A stretch of 64,000 bases of DNA from Marinobacter salinisoli (lineage in GTDB: Bacteria > Pseudomonadota > Gammaproteobacteria > Pseudomonadales > Oleiphilaceae). A program made the position numbers and the translations under genes. The DNA lies in contig NZ_CP071247.1 of the NCBI RefSeq assembly GCF_017301335.1, positions 558,001 through 622,000 of the forward strand. The letters run 5' to 3'. Shown here in pieces: positions 7,811 through 17,502 of the stretch (positions are counted from its first letter, which is position 1; the number at the start of each line of letters is the position of its first letter). The notes under the pieces are model-generated. The model was not told where the DNA came from, made no database searches, and saw only the letters and a program-made list of their open reading frames with translations.

Positions 7811-9487
7811 TCAACCATCGGCGCAACGCTCTGGCGGGTGATCGTTGCCCGCCACCGTGACGCCATTTCGCCCCGCCTGTTTACGCTGGTAGAGCGCCTG
7901 GTCCGCCGCTTCGATGGCATCCTCACTGGACGCAAAGGCGTGCAGTGGCGCCATGCCAATGCTGAGCGTCACCGAAAACTCGCCGCCATCGCCTTTAAAC
8001 ACAATCTGGGCCAGCTGATCGCACACCGACTGCAGCACCGCTCTGGCATCGTCGGCGGCGCAATTCGGCAGCACCACGACAAACTCTTCACCCCCGTAAC
8101 GGCCAATGACATCGGTTTTGCGCAGACGGTTTCGCAGCAAATTGGACAGGCCCTTGATCACCACGTCTCCGGTCCGGTGGCCGAAGCGATCGTTGACTCG
8201 CTTGAAATGGTCCAGGTCGAGCATGGCCACCACCGAACTCTGGCCCATACGCTGGCAACGGGCGTGTTCCTTGAGGATTTCCTGCTTGGCCACGCCGTGT
8301 TTGAGCAACCCGGTCAGGCTGTCCCTGGACACCAGCTTGTCCAGTTGCCGGGCGCGATAGCACCGCACCTTGACGGCATTGATCAGGAAGCCGTCTGAAA
8401 CCGGCTTGGTCAGGAAGTCGTCGCCGCCCTCGGACAGGGCTTCAACCTGGGACTCGCGGTTTTCTTCAGACGACAGGTAGACAATCGGCAGGCCCAGCCA
8501 TTCCGGATCGTACCGGAGCATGCGCGCCAGGTGCGCCCCGCTGAATTTGCCCAGCTGCACGTCCATCAGCACAAGGTCCGGCCGGAAGCCGGACAGCACC
8601 CGCAGAATCCGGGTTGGATCGCTGACCCCGCAAACCTCCAGACCGGCCTGCTCCAGAACCAGCGCATAGTGCTCCAGAAGTTCGGCGTCATCATCCACAA
8701 TCATGACCCGGCCCGTGCCCTTGTCGGCCCACTCCGAGCTCAGCCGCTCGATGTAATCCACCAGCGCTGGGATGCTCAGTGGCTCGGGGATGAACCCATC
8801 CATGCCCCGTGCGGCAAACTGGTAGCGCCGTTCGAAGCTGTCCTCAGTGCCAATACAAATCATCGGGGTGAGACCGGCGCAGCCGTTCAGCTCCGGGGCG
8901 TGCCCGTCGAGCAGGGTCTCCTTGACTACAACCGAGGCCAGACCGGACCAGTCGTAATGAACCGCCTCAGACAGAGAGCCGCAGACCGCAACCTCAAAAC
9001 CGTGCAAGCGAACGCCGTTGGCGACGGTTTCCGCGGCGTCTGGATCGGGGTCGACAATCAGAACCCGTTTCGTTTCCAGCCGTGGCTCGTCCACACGCTC
9101 GGGGGCACAATGAACCGGTTCAGTGCCCTGGCGGGCCCGCATCAGCAGATCCAGCAACGCCTCAACCCGCTCGATGAAGGCTGGCGTGACGACCTCCTGC
9201 GACAAAACCCGGCACCCGGAGTCGGGGGTTTCAATCAGGGGCTTGAGTTCGATCTCCAGCGCGCGCGCAGCGGCGCCCAGCTTGCCATAGCCGAAGGTGC
9301 CTGCAGAGCCCGCCAGCCGGTGCAGTGACTGGTAGACCGAGACCAGATCGGGACCTTGAATGTCGCCGCCCCGGAAGCGCCCGGCGGACCGCTGCAACTG
9401 CAGGATGTCCGACTGGGCCTTGTCCTTAAAGCGCTGCCTGAGTATGGCCAGTTTACGCGCAACCTCAGTAACTTTTACTTCCGACAT
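7811..9487 (-). CDS. Hpt-REC-REC-GGDEF diguanylate cyclase
   Basis: 558 residues with four domains. Residues 1-115 are a histidine phosphotransfer domain with the phospho-accepting His56 in SLHRLAGSAGTFGYGKL. Residues 141-255 are a receiver-like domain, but its expected acceptor aspartate is replaced (SVVVKETLL around 186-193), so it is probably a pseudo-receiver. Residues 259-380 are a full receiver (IVDDDAELL, Asp309 in LVLMDVQLG, Lys361). Residues 385-545 are a GGDEF domain with the active signature GGEEF at 465-469 and an RKTD product-inhibition site five residues before it. It should make c-di-GMP in the cytosol under phosphorelay control. Start of an operon with the lone receiver; divergent from two histidine kinases. 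Confidence 0.92.
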   Translation of the reverse strand: MSEVKVTEVARKLAILRQRFKDKAQSDILQLQRSAGRFRGGDIQGPDLVSVYQSLHRLAGSAGTFGYGKLGAAARALEIELKPLIETPDSGCRVLSQEVVTPAFIERVEALLDLLMRARQGTEPVHCAPERVDEPRLETKRVLIVDPDPDAAETVANGVRLHGFEVAVCGSLSEAVHYDWSGLASVVVKETLLDGHAPELNGCAGLTPMICIGTEDSFERRYQFAARGMDGFIPEPLSIPALVDYIERLSSEWADKGTGRVMIVDDDAELLEHYALVLEQAGLEVCGVSDPTRILRVLSGFRPDLVLMDVQLGKFSGAHLARMLRYDPEWLGLPIVYLSSEENRESQVEALSEGGDDFLTKPVSDGFLINAVKVRCYRARQLDKLVSRDSLTGLLKHGVAKQEILKEHARCQRMGQSSVVAMLDLDHFKRVNDRFGHRTGDVVIKGLSNLLRNRLRKTDVIGRYGGEEFVVVLPNCAADDARAVLQSVCDQLAQIVFKGDGGEFSVTLSIGMAPLHAFASSEDAIEAADQALYQRKQAGRNGVTVAGNDHPPERCADG

Positions 9488-9613
9488 GGCGGTTCCGTCT
9501 CTCTCTTTTCATCCAGCACTCTAGCAAACTGCCAAGGCCAGAAAAGCCAACGATACGTTTCATTGCAATTAACTTACATCTTGACACCATCGGACGCCCC
9601 GGAAAATGGCATA

Positions 9614-9635
9614 AAGTCCCTAAACGCAGGGACTT
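9614..9635. repeat. Inverted repeat in divergent signalling promoter region
   Basis: Perfect 8-bp arms AAGTCCCT / AGGGACTT separated by six bases, 45 bases before the first kinase gene and about 130 bases before the divergent GGDEF gene. It may be an operator or a leader hairpin; no T-run follows. Confidence 0.45.
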
Positions 9636-9679
9636 ACAAACACCCACCTAACTCGATAATCGCTCCAGAGGGAAGCAAC

Positions 9680-12538
9680 ATGAAAGCGCCGGACGTGCCA
9701 CAGAATGAGCCGCAACGCCAGGCCGCACTGGAGCGAACCGGTTTGCTGGATAGCGATTCTGAGGCGCGCTTTGACCGGTTTACGCGCATGGCCTGCAAGA
9801 TGTTCAGTGTGCCCATTGCCCTGGTCAGCCTGGTGGACAACAACCGTCAGTGGTTCAAGTCCTGCCAGGGTCTGGCGGTGCCGGAAACACCCCGGGACAT
9901 TTCCTTCTGCGGCCACGCCATCCTGCAATCGGACCTGTTCATCGTTGAAGACACCCGGGCTGACCCGCGCTTCAACGATAACCCGCTGGTGGCCGGGGAG
10001 CCCAACATCCGCTTTTACGCCGGAGCCCCGCTGCACAGCCAGGACGGCTATCGGCTTGGCACCCTGTGCCTGATCGACCGTCAGCCACGGACGCTGGATA
10101 GCGAAGACCAACAACTGCTGCGGGAACTGGCGGACTGTGTAGAACAGGAAATTAACCGGCACGACACCGCCCGGCTGTTCGACAACATCCGGCAAAGTGA
10201 ACGGCGGGCGCGGGCCGTCATCGAGGGCACCCGGGTCGGTACCTGGGAATGGAATGTGCAGACCGGCGAGACCGTGTTCAACGAACGCTGGGCGGAGATT
10301 TGCGGCTACCGGTTGACGGAGCTGGCGCCGGTCAGCATCCAGACCTGGCTCGACCTGGCGCACCCGGAAGACCTGCTGGAGTCCAACCGGCTGCTGAATG
10401 ACCACTTTGCCGCCAGAACCGAGGAATACGATTGTCGTTGCCGGATGCGCCACAAACACGGCTATTGGGTCTGGGTCCACGCCCGCGGCCGGGTTTTCGA
10501 ATGGGCCGATGACGGCCAGCCGCTGAAGATGTACGGCACCCACGCCGATGTCACCGCCGAAACCAACATTCTCGAGAAGACCCAGCAGCAAAACACCGCA
10601 CTGAGCATCCTCAACACCCTGGCCCTGGACCCGGCAACCGATGACGATGCCCGCATCCGCAAGGCGCTGGACATGGGCGCCGATTATCTGGACATGGAGC
10701 TGGCGATTGTCAGCGAAATTGTCGGCGAGGTGTATACCGTGCTCTGGTACCGGGCACCCGGGGACACGACGCTGACCGAGGGGCAACAGTTCTCTCTGGG
10801 CGAGACCTACTGTTCCCTGATGATCAACAAGCGAGACAGCCTGTCCATCGCCCACATGGCCCAGTCGTCATACCGCGAGCATCACTGTTACTCGCAGTTC
10901 GGCCTGGAAAGCTATCTGGCCGCGCCCATCTACCTCAATGATCGTCTGTTCGGAACGCTCAACTTTTCCTCGCCCCGCCCCAGGCCCCAGGGCTTCTCGG
11001 ACACGGAAGAAACCTTCGTCCGGCTGCTGGCACGCTGGGTGACCGGGGTCATTGAACGACGCACCAGTTTGCAAACGCTGACCAAGCTGGTGGAGCAGAC
11101 GCCCGGGATGCTGTATCAGTACCGGCTCTGGCCAGACGGCTCCTCTGCCTTCCCGTTCTCCGGCCCCGGCATCCGGGAGATCTATGGCGTCGACAGCCAG
11201 CAGGTAGCCGAAGACGCATCACCGGTGTTTAACCGCATTCATCCGGAAGATCTCGAGGCGGTGGCGGAAAGCATCACCGTGTCGGCCCAGAACCTGAGTG
11301 TCTGGCAGCATCAGTACCGGGTAAAGCCGGATGGCGAGCGCTGGCGCTGGGTAGAGGGTCGGGCCACACCGGAATTGCTGGCCGACAAAAGCATCATGTG
11401 GCACGGCTACATCACCGACATCGATGAAAAAAAACGCATCCAGCTCGCCCTGCAGGAAAGCGAAGAGGAGCTTCGGCACCTGTTCGAGCTGTCCCCGATC
11501 GGTATTACCCTGAGCGATTATCACCGGGACCGGTTTCTGGACGTGAACCAGGCCCTGCTGGAGCCCTCGGGCTACTCGCGCGAAGAGTTCATGGCGCTGA
11601 ACTTCAACCAGCTGCTGCCCGAGGGCGAACGGACCATGCGCGACCGGGCGCTCTCGGAACTGAAAGCTCAGGGTCGCTACGGCCCCTTCGAGCAACTCAT
11701 CCGGCGCCGGGACGGCTCCACCTATCCGGCGTTGATCCGCGGCTTCCGGATCATCAATTCGTCGGGTCGCTCCCTGGTCTGGTCGCTGGTGGAAGACATT
11801 TCCGAGCGCAAGAAAGTGGAGCAGATGAAAAACGAGTTCATCGCCACCATCAGCCACGAGCTGCGCACCCCGCTCACCTCGATCGCCGGGTCGCTTGGCC
11901 TGATCCATGGCGGAGCCTTTGGCGAGTTGCCCGAACAGGTCAACCGCCTGATCGCCATCGCGGCCCGAAACGGTGACCAACTCAAACATCTGATTGATGA
12001 CTTGCTGGACATGGAGAAACTGGTGTCGGGCAAGATGCCTATCCGGCTGCGGACCGAACACGTCAGCCCGATGATCCGGGACTGCATCGAGCGACTGCAG
12101 ACTTACGCCGTCGACAGCCAGATTTCGGTCCGGTTCCGGGACAACTACCCGGATCAGGCGCTGATGATCGATCCCAAGCTGATGCAGCAGGGGCTGACCA
12201 ACCTGTTATCGAACGCCATCAAGTTTTCGCCGCAACAGAGCGAGGTGGTGGTCAGCACCGAATTCCATGGTGACCGGTTCCGGATCGAAGTGACCGACCT
12301 CGGCCCGGGTATCCCGGAAAGCTTTCGCAGCCAGATCTTCCAGAAGTTCTCGCAGGCCGACGGTTCGGATCGGCGCGCCAAGGGCGGCACCGGACTGGGC
12401 CTGGCCATCACCCGCGAGATCATGACGCAACTGGGCGGCACCGTGGGCTTCGAGTCGACGGAGGGACAGGGGGCGACATTCTGGCTGGAAATCCCGGCGA
12501 AATTATCGACCGTGAGCGCGAATCCATGCCAGGCCTGA
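9680..12538 (+). CDS. Soluble multi-sensor histidine kinase (GAF-PAS-GAF-PAS-PAS)
   Basis: 952 residues, no transmembrane segment or signal peptide. Domains in order: GAF (approx. 25-165, with FCGHAIL and GTLCLIDRQPR typical of the phytochrome-like group), PAS with PAC (185-300), a second GAF (325-470), two further PAS folds (475-600 and 605-720), HisKA with His726 in ISHELRTPLTSI, and HATPase_c ending with the G-box GTGLGLAITREIM. There is no receiver, so phosphate must go to a separate protein, plausibly the divergent receiver and Hpt proteins. ATG 9680 is preceded by AGAGGGA; the open frame extends upstream to 9356, but that stretch is antisense to the neighbouring gene. Stop overlaps the next kinase gene by 13 bases. 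Confidence 0.92.
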   Translation: MKAPDVPQNEPQRQAALERTGLLDSDSEARFDRFTRMACKMFSVPIALVSLVDNNRQWFKSCQGLAVPETPRDISFCGHAILQSDLFIVEDTRADPRFNDNPLVAGEPNIRFYAGAPLHSQDGYRLGTLCLIDRQPRTLDSEDQQLLRELADCVEQEINRHDTARLFDNIRQSERRARAVIEGTRVGTWEWNVQTGETVFNERWAEICGYRLTELAPVSIQTWLDLAHPEDLLESNRLLNDHFAARTEEYDCRCRMRHKHGYWVWVHARGRVFEWADDGQPLKMYGTHADVTAETNILEKTQQQNTALSILNTLALDPATDDDARIRKALDMGADYLDMELAIVSEIVGEVYTVLWYRAPGDTTLTEGQQFSLGETYCSLMINKRDSLSIAHMAQSSYREHHCYSQFGLESYLAAPIYLNDRLFGTLNFSSPRPRPQGFSDTEETFVRLLARWVTGVIERRTSLQTLTKLVEQTPGMLYQYRLWPDGSSAFPFSGPGIREIYGVDSQQVAEDASPVFNRIHPEDLEAVAESITVSAQNLSVWQHQYRVKPDGERWRWVEGRATPELLADKSIMWHGYITDIDEKKRIQLALQESEEELRHLFELSPIGITLSDYHRDRFLDVNQALLEPSGYSREEFMALNFNQLLPEGERTMRDRALSELKAQGRYGPFEQLIRRRDGSTYPALIRGFRIINSSGRSLVWSLVEDISERKKVEQMKNEFIATISHELRTPLTSIAGSLGLIHGGAFGELPEQVNRLIAIAARNGDQLKHLIDDLLDMEKLVSGKMPIRLRTEHVSPMIRDCIERLQTYAVDSQISVRFRDNYPDQALMIDPKLMQQGLTNLLSNAIKFSPQQSEVVVSTEFHGDRFRIEVTDLGPGIPESFRSQIFQKFSQADGSDRRAKGGTGLGLAITREIMTQLGGTVGFESTEGQGATFWLEIPAKLSTVSANPCQA

Positions 12539-14469
12539 ACCGCGACAAACTCTTCCACCCACTGATCTGGGCCGCCCGGCTGGGAATTCTGGCGCTGATG
12601 CTGTCGGTTGCGCTGGCACTGGATAGCGCCAGCAACGCCCGCTATCAGGCTGAGGTACGACACCAGTGGCAGGAACGACTGGATGATCTGAGCCTCGGCC
12701 TGCAAAGCACGATTCTGCAGAACATCCAGACCGTATGGGGGCTGGCCGCCAACATTGCCGTCCAGCCCGACATTGATGAACAGCGCTTCCGGGAGCTGGC
12801 CTCGGTGATTTTCCGGCTGGCCCCGGATTTGCGGAACATCGGGCTCGCCCCCGATTTCATCATTCGCCACGTTTATCCCTTGCAGGGCAACGAGGCCGCT
12901 CTGGGGCTGGACCTGGGCGATGGGCGCATCCCCCCGGAACAGATCGAGGTGCTGTTTCAGTCCCGCCAGGTCGCGTTCAGCGGCCCGATCAATCTGGTCC
13001 AGGGTGGCCAGGGGCTGGCCGGCCGCATCCCCATCTTCGACAGCCAGACCGGCGAGTTCTGGGGCCTGATTTCCGTGATCCTGAATCTGGAGAGCCTGTA
13101 TCAGACCGCGGGCGTGCTGCCATTGGCGGACGACATGCATTTTGGCCTGTCGACGTCGAGCGATCCCGGTGACCAGAGCGCCATGTTCCTGGGCAACCGT
13201 GCCGGAGGATGGCAACAACCGGTGACGGCCACACTGAATATGCGCGGCACCCAGTGGACGCTGTTTGCCGAGCCGGCCGGCGGCTGGCCGAAGCACCCGG
13301 AGTCGAGCTGGCTGACACGCAGCCTGCTGGCAACGCTGGTGCTGCTGGTTACCGTGGGCACCTTCTGGCTGACCAGCCTGCTACTCAAAGAGCGAAAGCT
13401 GCAGCGCCGCATTGCCGGGCTGTTCGAGCTGGCCCCGGTCGGCATCGGCCTGTTCAGTGCGCATCGGAGGGTGTTGCTGCAGGCCAACCGGACGTTCGAA
13501 CGAACCTTCGGCAACAACGCCCAGACACTGAACTATTTCGACCATGCCTTTGACCAGAATGGCCACCCCATTCCCGGCGGGCTGGGCATTCAGGACAAGC
13601 TGACACAGAACTTCCGCTTCAGTGGCATGGAAGCATGCCTGCCGACACCGCAGAACACACTCTTGCCGGTGGCCATGCACGGCCTGCTGCTCAACGACCA
13701 CGACAGCGAGCAGATCATCTGGCTGATCACCGAGGATGTTTCGGAACAGAAGAAAGTAGACCGGCTGAAAAGCGAGTTCATATCCACGGTCAGCCATGAA
13801 CTGCGCACACCACTGACGTCCATTTCCGGATCGCTGGGGCTGCTGAACAACAAGGTTGCCGGCGAACTGCCCGAGCAGGCCGCCCGGCTCACCGAAATTG
13901 CCTACCGCAACAGCCAGCAGCTGACGTCGCTGATCAATGACCTGCTCGATATCGAAAAGCTGGCCGCGGGTAAAATGCCGTTCCAGCTCGACGAGCACGA
14001 ATTGTCGCTGCTGGTCAGTGAGTGCATCGAAAACCTCGACCCCCTGGCCCGGCAGCGCCACATTCAACTCTGTGTCGGCGAACTGGCGCCAGTGCGGGTT
14101 TCGGTGGAGCCACAACGTTTCAAGCAGGCCGTGACCAACCTGTTGTCCAACGCCATCAAATTCTCGCCCGACAACGCCCGCGTCGAAATCTACACCGAAC
14201 GGCATGGCCACAACGTCCGGCTCTGTATCAGAGACTATGGCGAGGGCGTGGCCCCGGATTTCCGGGAGGCGATTTTCCAGAAATTTTCCCAGGCCGACGC
14301 CTCGGATCGAAGGGCTCGGGGCGGCACCGGCCTGGGGCTGGCCATCACCCGGGAGCTGATGGCCAACATGCGCGGCTCGGTTGACTATGACTCGACGCCG
14401 GGCAACGGCGCCACCTTCTGGCTGGAACTGCCCGCACAGTGGCTACCAGCCCCTGCAGAGGCAGGCTGA
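12526..14469 (+). CDS. CHASE-PAS membrane histidine kinase
   Basis: 647 residues. A first transmembrane helix (approx. 14-34) and a second (approx. 264-286, LLATLVLLVTVGTFWLTSLL) flank a periplasmic CHASE domain that includes LRNIGLAPDFIIRHVYP. A short PAS domain follows (295-395), then HisKA with His424 in VSHELRTPLTSI and HATPase_c with GTGLGLAITREL. The transmitter half is close in sequence to that of the preceding kinase (both read ELRTPLTSI.GSLGL), which suggests duplication and a shared partner. Translation is probably coupled to the upstream kinase through a 13-base overlap. Ends in a strong hairpin shared with the convergent aconitase gene. The periplasmic ligand is unknown. Confidence 0.92.
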   Translation: MPGLNRDKLFHPLIWAARLGILALMLSVALALDSASNARYQAEVRHQWQERLDDLSLGLQSTILQNIQTVWGLAANIAVQPDIDEQRFRELASVIFRLAPDLRNIGLAPDFIIRHVYPLQGNEAALGLDLGDGRIPPEQIEVLFQSRQVAFSGPINLVQGGQGLAGRIPIFDSQTGEFWGLISVILNLESLYQTAGVLPLADDMHFGLSTSSDPGDQSAMFLGNRAGGWQQPVTATLNMRGTQWTLFAEPAGGWPKHPESSWLTRSLLATLVLLVTVGTFWLTSLLLKERKLQRRIAGLFELAPVGIGLFSAHRRVLLQANRTFERTFGNNAQTLNYFDHAFDQNGHPIPGGLGIQDKLTQNFRFSGMEACLPTPQNTLLPVAMHGLLLNDHDSEQIIWLITEDVSEQKKVDRLKSEFISTVSHELRTPLTSISGSLGLLNNKVAGELPEQAARLTEIAYRNSQQLTSLINDLLDIEKLAAGKMPFQLDEHELSLLVSECIENLDPLARQRHIQLCVGELAPVRVSVEPQRFKQAVTNLLSNAIKFSPDNARVEIYTERHGHNVRLCIRDYGEGVAPDFREAIFQKFSQADASDRRARGGTGLGLAITRELMANMRGSVDYDSTPGNGATFWLELPAQWLPAPAEAG

Positions 14470-14498
14470 CCCCCGGCGACAGGGGCGCCGGGGGTCAG
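14466..14498. terminator. Bidirectional hairpin between kinase gene and acnA
   Basis: Perfect 13-bp arms (CTGACCCCCGGCG / CGCCGGGGGTCAG) around a seven-base loop, containing the kinase stop codon and ending two bases before the acnA stop. No T-run is present. Confidence 0.6.
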
Positions 14499-14500
14499 GA

Positions 14501-17263
14501 TTACGCGGACTTGAGCATCTCCCGCACCACGTAATGCAGGATACCACCATGCCTGAAGTACACCGCCTCGTTGGCGGTATCAATCCGGGAGATCAGGTCA
14601 CAGCTTTCTGTGCCACCGTCCGGATAGGTCACCGTCATGGTCAGGGTCTGGCCGGGCTTGATGTCCCCCGATAGCCCCTCGATGCTGATGGTTTCCTCGC
14701 CGGTCAGGTTCAGGCTCTTGCGATCCGTGCCTTCCGGGAACTGCAACGGCATGACCCCCATGCCGATCAGGTTGGAGCGGTGAATCCGTTCATAGGATTC
14801 GGCCACCACCGCACTGACCCCGAGTAACCGGGTGCCCTTGGCGGCCCAGTCACGACTCGAACCTGTGCCGTACTCCTTGCCGGCAATCACCACCAGCGGC
14901 GTGCCCTCTTCCTGATACTTCATGGCCGCATCGTAGATGGCCATCTGCTCCCCGGAAGGCACGTGGCGGGTGTAGCCGCCCTCGACATCGTCAAGCATCT
15001 CGTTACGGATGCGCACGTTGGCGAAGGTGCCCCGCATCATCACCTCGTGGTTACCCCGCCGGGAGCCGTAGGAGTTGAAATCCTTCGGGTCCACGCCTTT
15101 TTCCTGCAGGTATTTGCCGGCGGGGGTATCCGGTGCGAAGGAGCCGGCCGGGGAAATATGGTCGGTGGTCACCGAATCCCCCAGCAAAGCCAGAATGTGG
15201 GCGTCCTTGATGTCTTCAATGGGGTCCGGTTCTTCCCCCATACCCTCGAAAAACGGCGGGTGCTGAATGTAGGTCGAGGCATCGGTCCATTCATACACCT
15301 TGCTCTCAGGCACCTCGATGGCCTGCCAGTTGGCGTCGCCGTCGAACACCTCCGCGTATTCAGTGCGGAACATGTCGGTCTTCACCTTTTCCACCGCATC
15401 GGCAATTTCCTGCTGGCTCGGCCACAGGTCTTTCAGGTACACCGGGTTGCCCTCCCGGTCCTGCCCCAGTGGGTCTTTTTTCAGATCCAGTCGGACGTTG
15501 CCCGCCAGCGCGTAAGCCACCACCAGCGGCGGCGACGCCAGCCAGTTGGTCTTGACCAGCGGATGCACCCGGCCTTCAAAGTTACGGTTACCGGACAGCA
15601 CCGAGGCCACCGTCAGGTCACCGTCCTTGATGGCTTTTTCCACCGCATCCGGCAGCGGCCCGGAGTTGCCGATACAGGTGGTGCAGCCATAACCCACCAG
15701 ATTGAAGCCCAGCTCGTTCAGGGCCTCCTGGAAACCGCCCACCCTCAGGTAGTCGGTCACCACCTTGGAGCCGGGAGCCAGCGAGGTCTTCACCCAGGGC
15801 CGGGTTTTCAGGCCCTTTTCAACGGCCTTCTGGGCAATCAGTCCGGCCGCCATCATCACGCTGGGGTTGGACGTATTGGTGCAGGAGGTTATGGCGGCAA
15901 TCACCACCGCGCCGGGGTCCAGCCGGGTCTGGGTGCCGTCCAGTTCCAGCATCTGGCTGGAAGCGTGGTGATAACTGTTGTCCACGCCCACGGCAGTCTG
16001 GCCGCCCTCGGACGTCATCTTGGGGTCGGGTTCGGCGTCGGCGGGTCCTTCGGCGGTTTCCATCAGCAGCTCGAAGGCCGCTTTCATGTCTTTCAGGGCC
16101 ACCCGGTCCTGCGGACGTTTGGGCCCGGCCAGGCTGGCTTCCACCTCACCCATGTCCAGTTCAAGCTTGTCGGTATAGATCGGCTCGTGCCCCGGCTCGC
16201 GCCAGAGGCCCTGGGCCTTGGCGTAGGCTTCCACCAGCTCGATCTGCTGCGCCTCACGGCCGGTCAGGCGCATGTAATTGAGCGTTTGCTCATCCACCGG
16301 GAAGAAACCACAGGTCGCCCCGTATTCCGGCGCCATGTTGGCGATGGTGGCGCGGTCCGCCACTGGCATGTCTTTCAGGCCATCGCCGTAGAACTCCACG
16401 AATTTTCCGACCACACCTTTCTTGCGCAGCATTTCGGTGACGGTCAGCACCAGATCGGTGGCGGTGATGCCTTCACGCAACTTGCCGCTAATCTTGAAGC
16501 CGATCACCTCAGGGATCAGCATGGACACCGGCTGCCCCAGCATGCCGGCCTCCGCTTCAATGCCTCCGACACCCCAGCCCAGAATACCCAGGCCATTGAT
16601 CATGGTGGTGTGGGAATCGGTACCCACCAGGGTATCCGGATAGGCCAGCTGCTTGCCGTCCTGCTCACGGGACCAGACGGTTTTACCCAGATACTCCAGA
16701 TTCACCTGGTGGCAAATGCCGGTGCCCGGCGGCACCACCCGGAAGTTGTCAAACGCCTGCTGGCCCCAGCGCAGGAATTCGTAGCGCTCGTGGTTACGCT
16801 CCATCTCGATGGCAACGTTGTCCTTGAACGCGGACGCATTCCCGAAGTGGTCCACCATCACCGAATGGTCGATCACCAGATCCACCGGCGACAGGGGATT
16901 AATCAGCGCCGGATCCTTGCCGGCCTTCTTGACCGCCTCGCGCATGGCCGCCAGGTCCACCACGCCGGGCACGCCGGTGAAGTCCTGCATCAGCACCCGG
17001 GCGGGGCGAAACTGGATTTCGGTGTCGGAACGGCGATCGTCCAGCCACTGCACCATGGCGTCGATGTGGCTGCGGTCGACGGTGGTATCGTCCTCGTTTC
17101 GGAGCAGGTTCTCCAGCAGCACCTTCAGGGAAAACGGCAACCGGTCGAGGTCGCCCAGGGTCTTGGCCGCTTCGGGCAGGCTGTAGTAGTGGTAGGTCTG
17201 GTTGCCAGCTTTCAGGCTGGTCAGGGCATTCAGGCTGTTCTTGGCCGGTTGATCCGTACTCAT
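14501..17263 (-). CDS. acnA: Aconitate hydratase A
   Basis: 920-residue aconitase of the AcnA/IRP1 type, converting citrate to isocitrate in the TCA cycle. The three [4Fe-4S] ligands are visible: Cys461 in [13 protein letters not shown] and Cys527 and Cys530 in [12 protein letters not shown]. The substrate-binding TDSHTT (215-220) and the C-terminal swivel domain with [12 protein letters not shown] and [12 protein letters not shown] are present. The start at 17263 has AAGGAGG seven bases before it; an upstream in-frame start at 17308 lacks this. A long open frame on the opposite strand (14963-17479) is a composition shadow. The leader holds a 7-bp inverted repeat at 17339-17358. Monocistronic. 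Confidence 0.97.
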   Translation of the reverse strand: MSTDQPAKNSLNALTSLKAGNQTYHYYSLPEAAKTLGDLDRLPFSLKVLLENLLRNEDDTTVDRSHIDAMVQWLDDRRSDTEIQFRPARVLMQDFTGVPGVVDLAAMREAVKKAGKDPALINPLSPVDLVIDHSVMVDHFGNASAFKDNVAIEMERNHERYEFLRWGQQAFDNFRVVPPGTGICHQVNLEYLGKTVWSREQDGKQLAYPDTLVGTDSHTTMINGLGILGWGVGGIEAEAGMLGQPVSMLIPEVIGFKISGKLREGITATDLVLTVTEMLRKKGVVGKFVEFYGDGLKDMPVADRATIANMAPEYGATCGFFPVDEQTLNYMRLTGREAQQIELVEAYAKAQGLWREPGHEPIYTDKLELDMGEVEASLAGPKRPQDRVALKDMKAAFELLMETAEGPADAEPDPKMTSEGGQTAVGVDNSYHHASSQMLELDGTQTRLDPGAVVIAAITSCTNTSNPSVMMAAGLIAQKAVEKGLKTRPWVKTSLAPGSKVVTDYLRVGGFQEALNELGFNLVGYGCTTCIGNSGPLPDAVEKAIKDGDLTVASVLSGNRNFEGRVHPLVKTNWLASPPLVVAYALAGNVRLDLKKDPLGQDREGNPVYLKDLWPSQQEIADAVEKVKTDMFRTEYAEVFDGDANWQAIEVPESKVYEWTDASTYIQHPPFFEGMGEEPDPIEDIKDAHILALLGDSVTTDHISPAGSFAPDTPAGKYLQEKGVDPKDFNSYGSRRGNHEVMMRGTFANVRIRNEMLDDVEGGYTRHVPSGEQMAIYDAAMKYQEEGTPLVVIAGKEYGTGSSRDWAAKGTRLLGVSAVVAESYERIHRSNLIGMGVMPLQFPEGTDRKSLNLTGEETISIEGLSGDIKPGQTLTMTVTYPDGGTESCDLISRIDTANEAVYFRHGGILHYVVREMLKSA

Positions 17264-17502
17264 ATTGCGCCTCCTTGTTGTCGAAATCCGAACAGTGCGG
17301 AAGGCCACGGGTGTGACCCGGCAGTCGCGGCCGGGCTGAGCCGCAAATCCCTGCGGCTGTGGACGGCTTCCGTGAGGCTACCGGGGCCAAGCGATCGCGG
17401 CCTCCGGCAGAAAGGGTTATCTATTACTATTGCAGCGATTACAGAGACTTCAACCGGCTTGGGTGAATGTTCGGGATAGTTCCTGTGAATACCCGCGCCC
17501 GT

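Noticed and set aside
9356..9679. Upstream extension of the first histidine kinase
   Set aside because: It would run through the start of the divergent GGDEF gene; ATG 9680 has a proper ribosome site and the GAF domain begins soon after.
14963..17479. 838-residue open frame on the plus strand
   Set aside because: It is antisense to acnA, rich in His and Gly in the pattern of a high-GC shadow frame, and has no recognisable domain.
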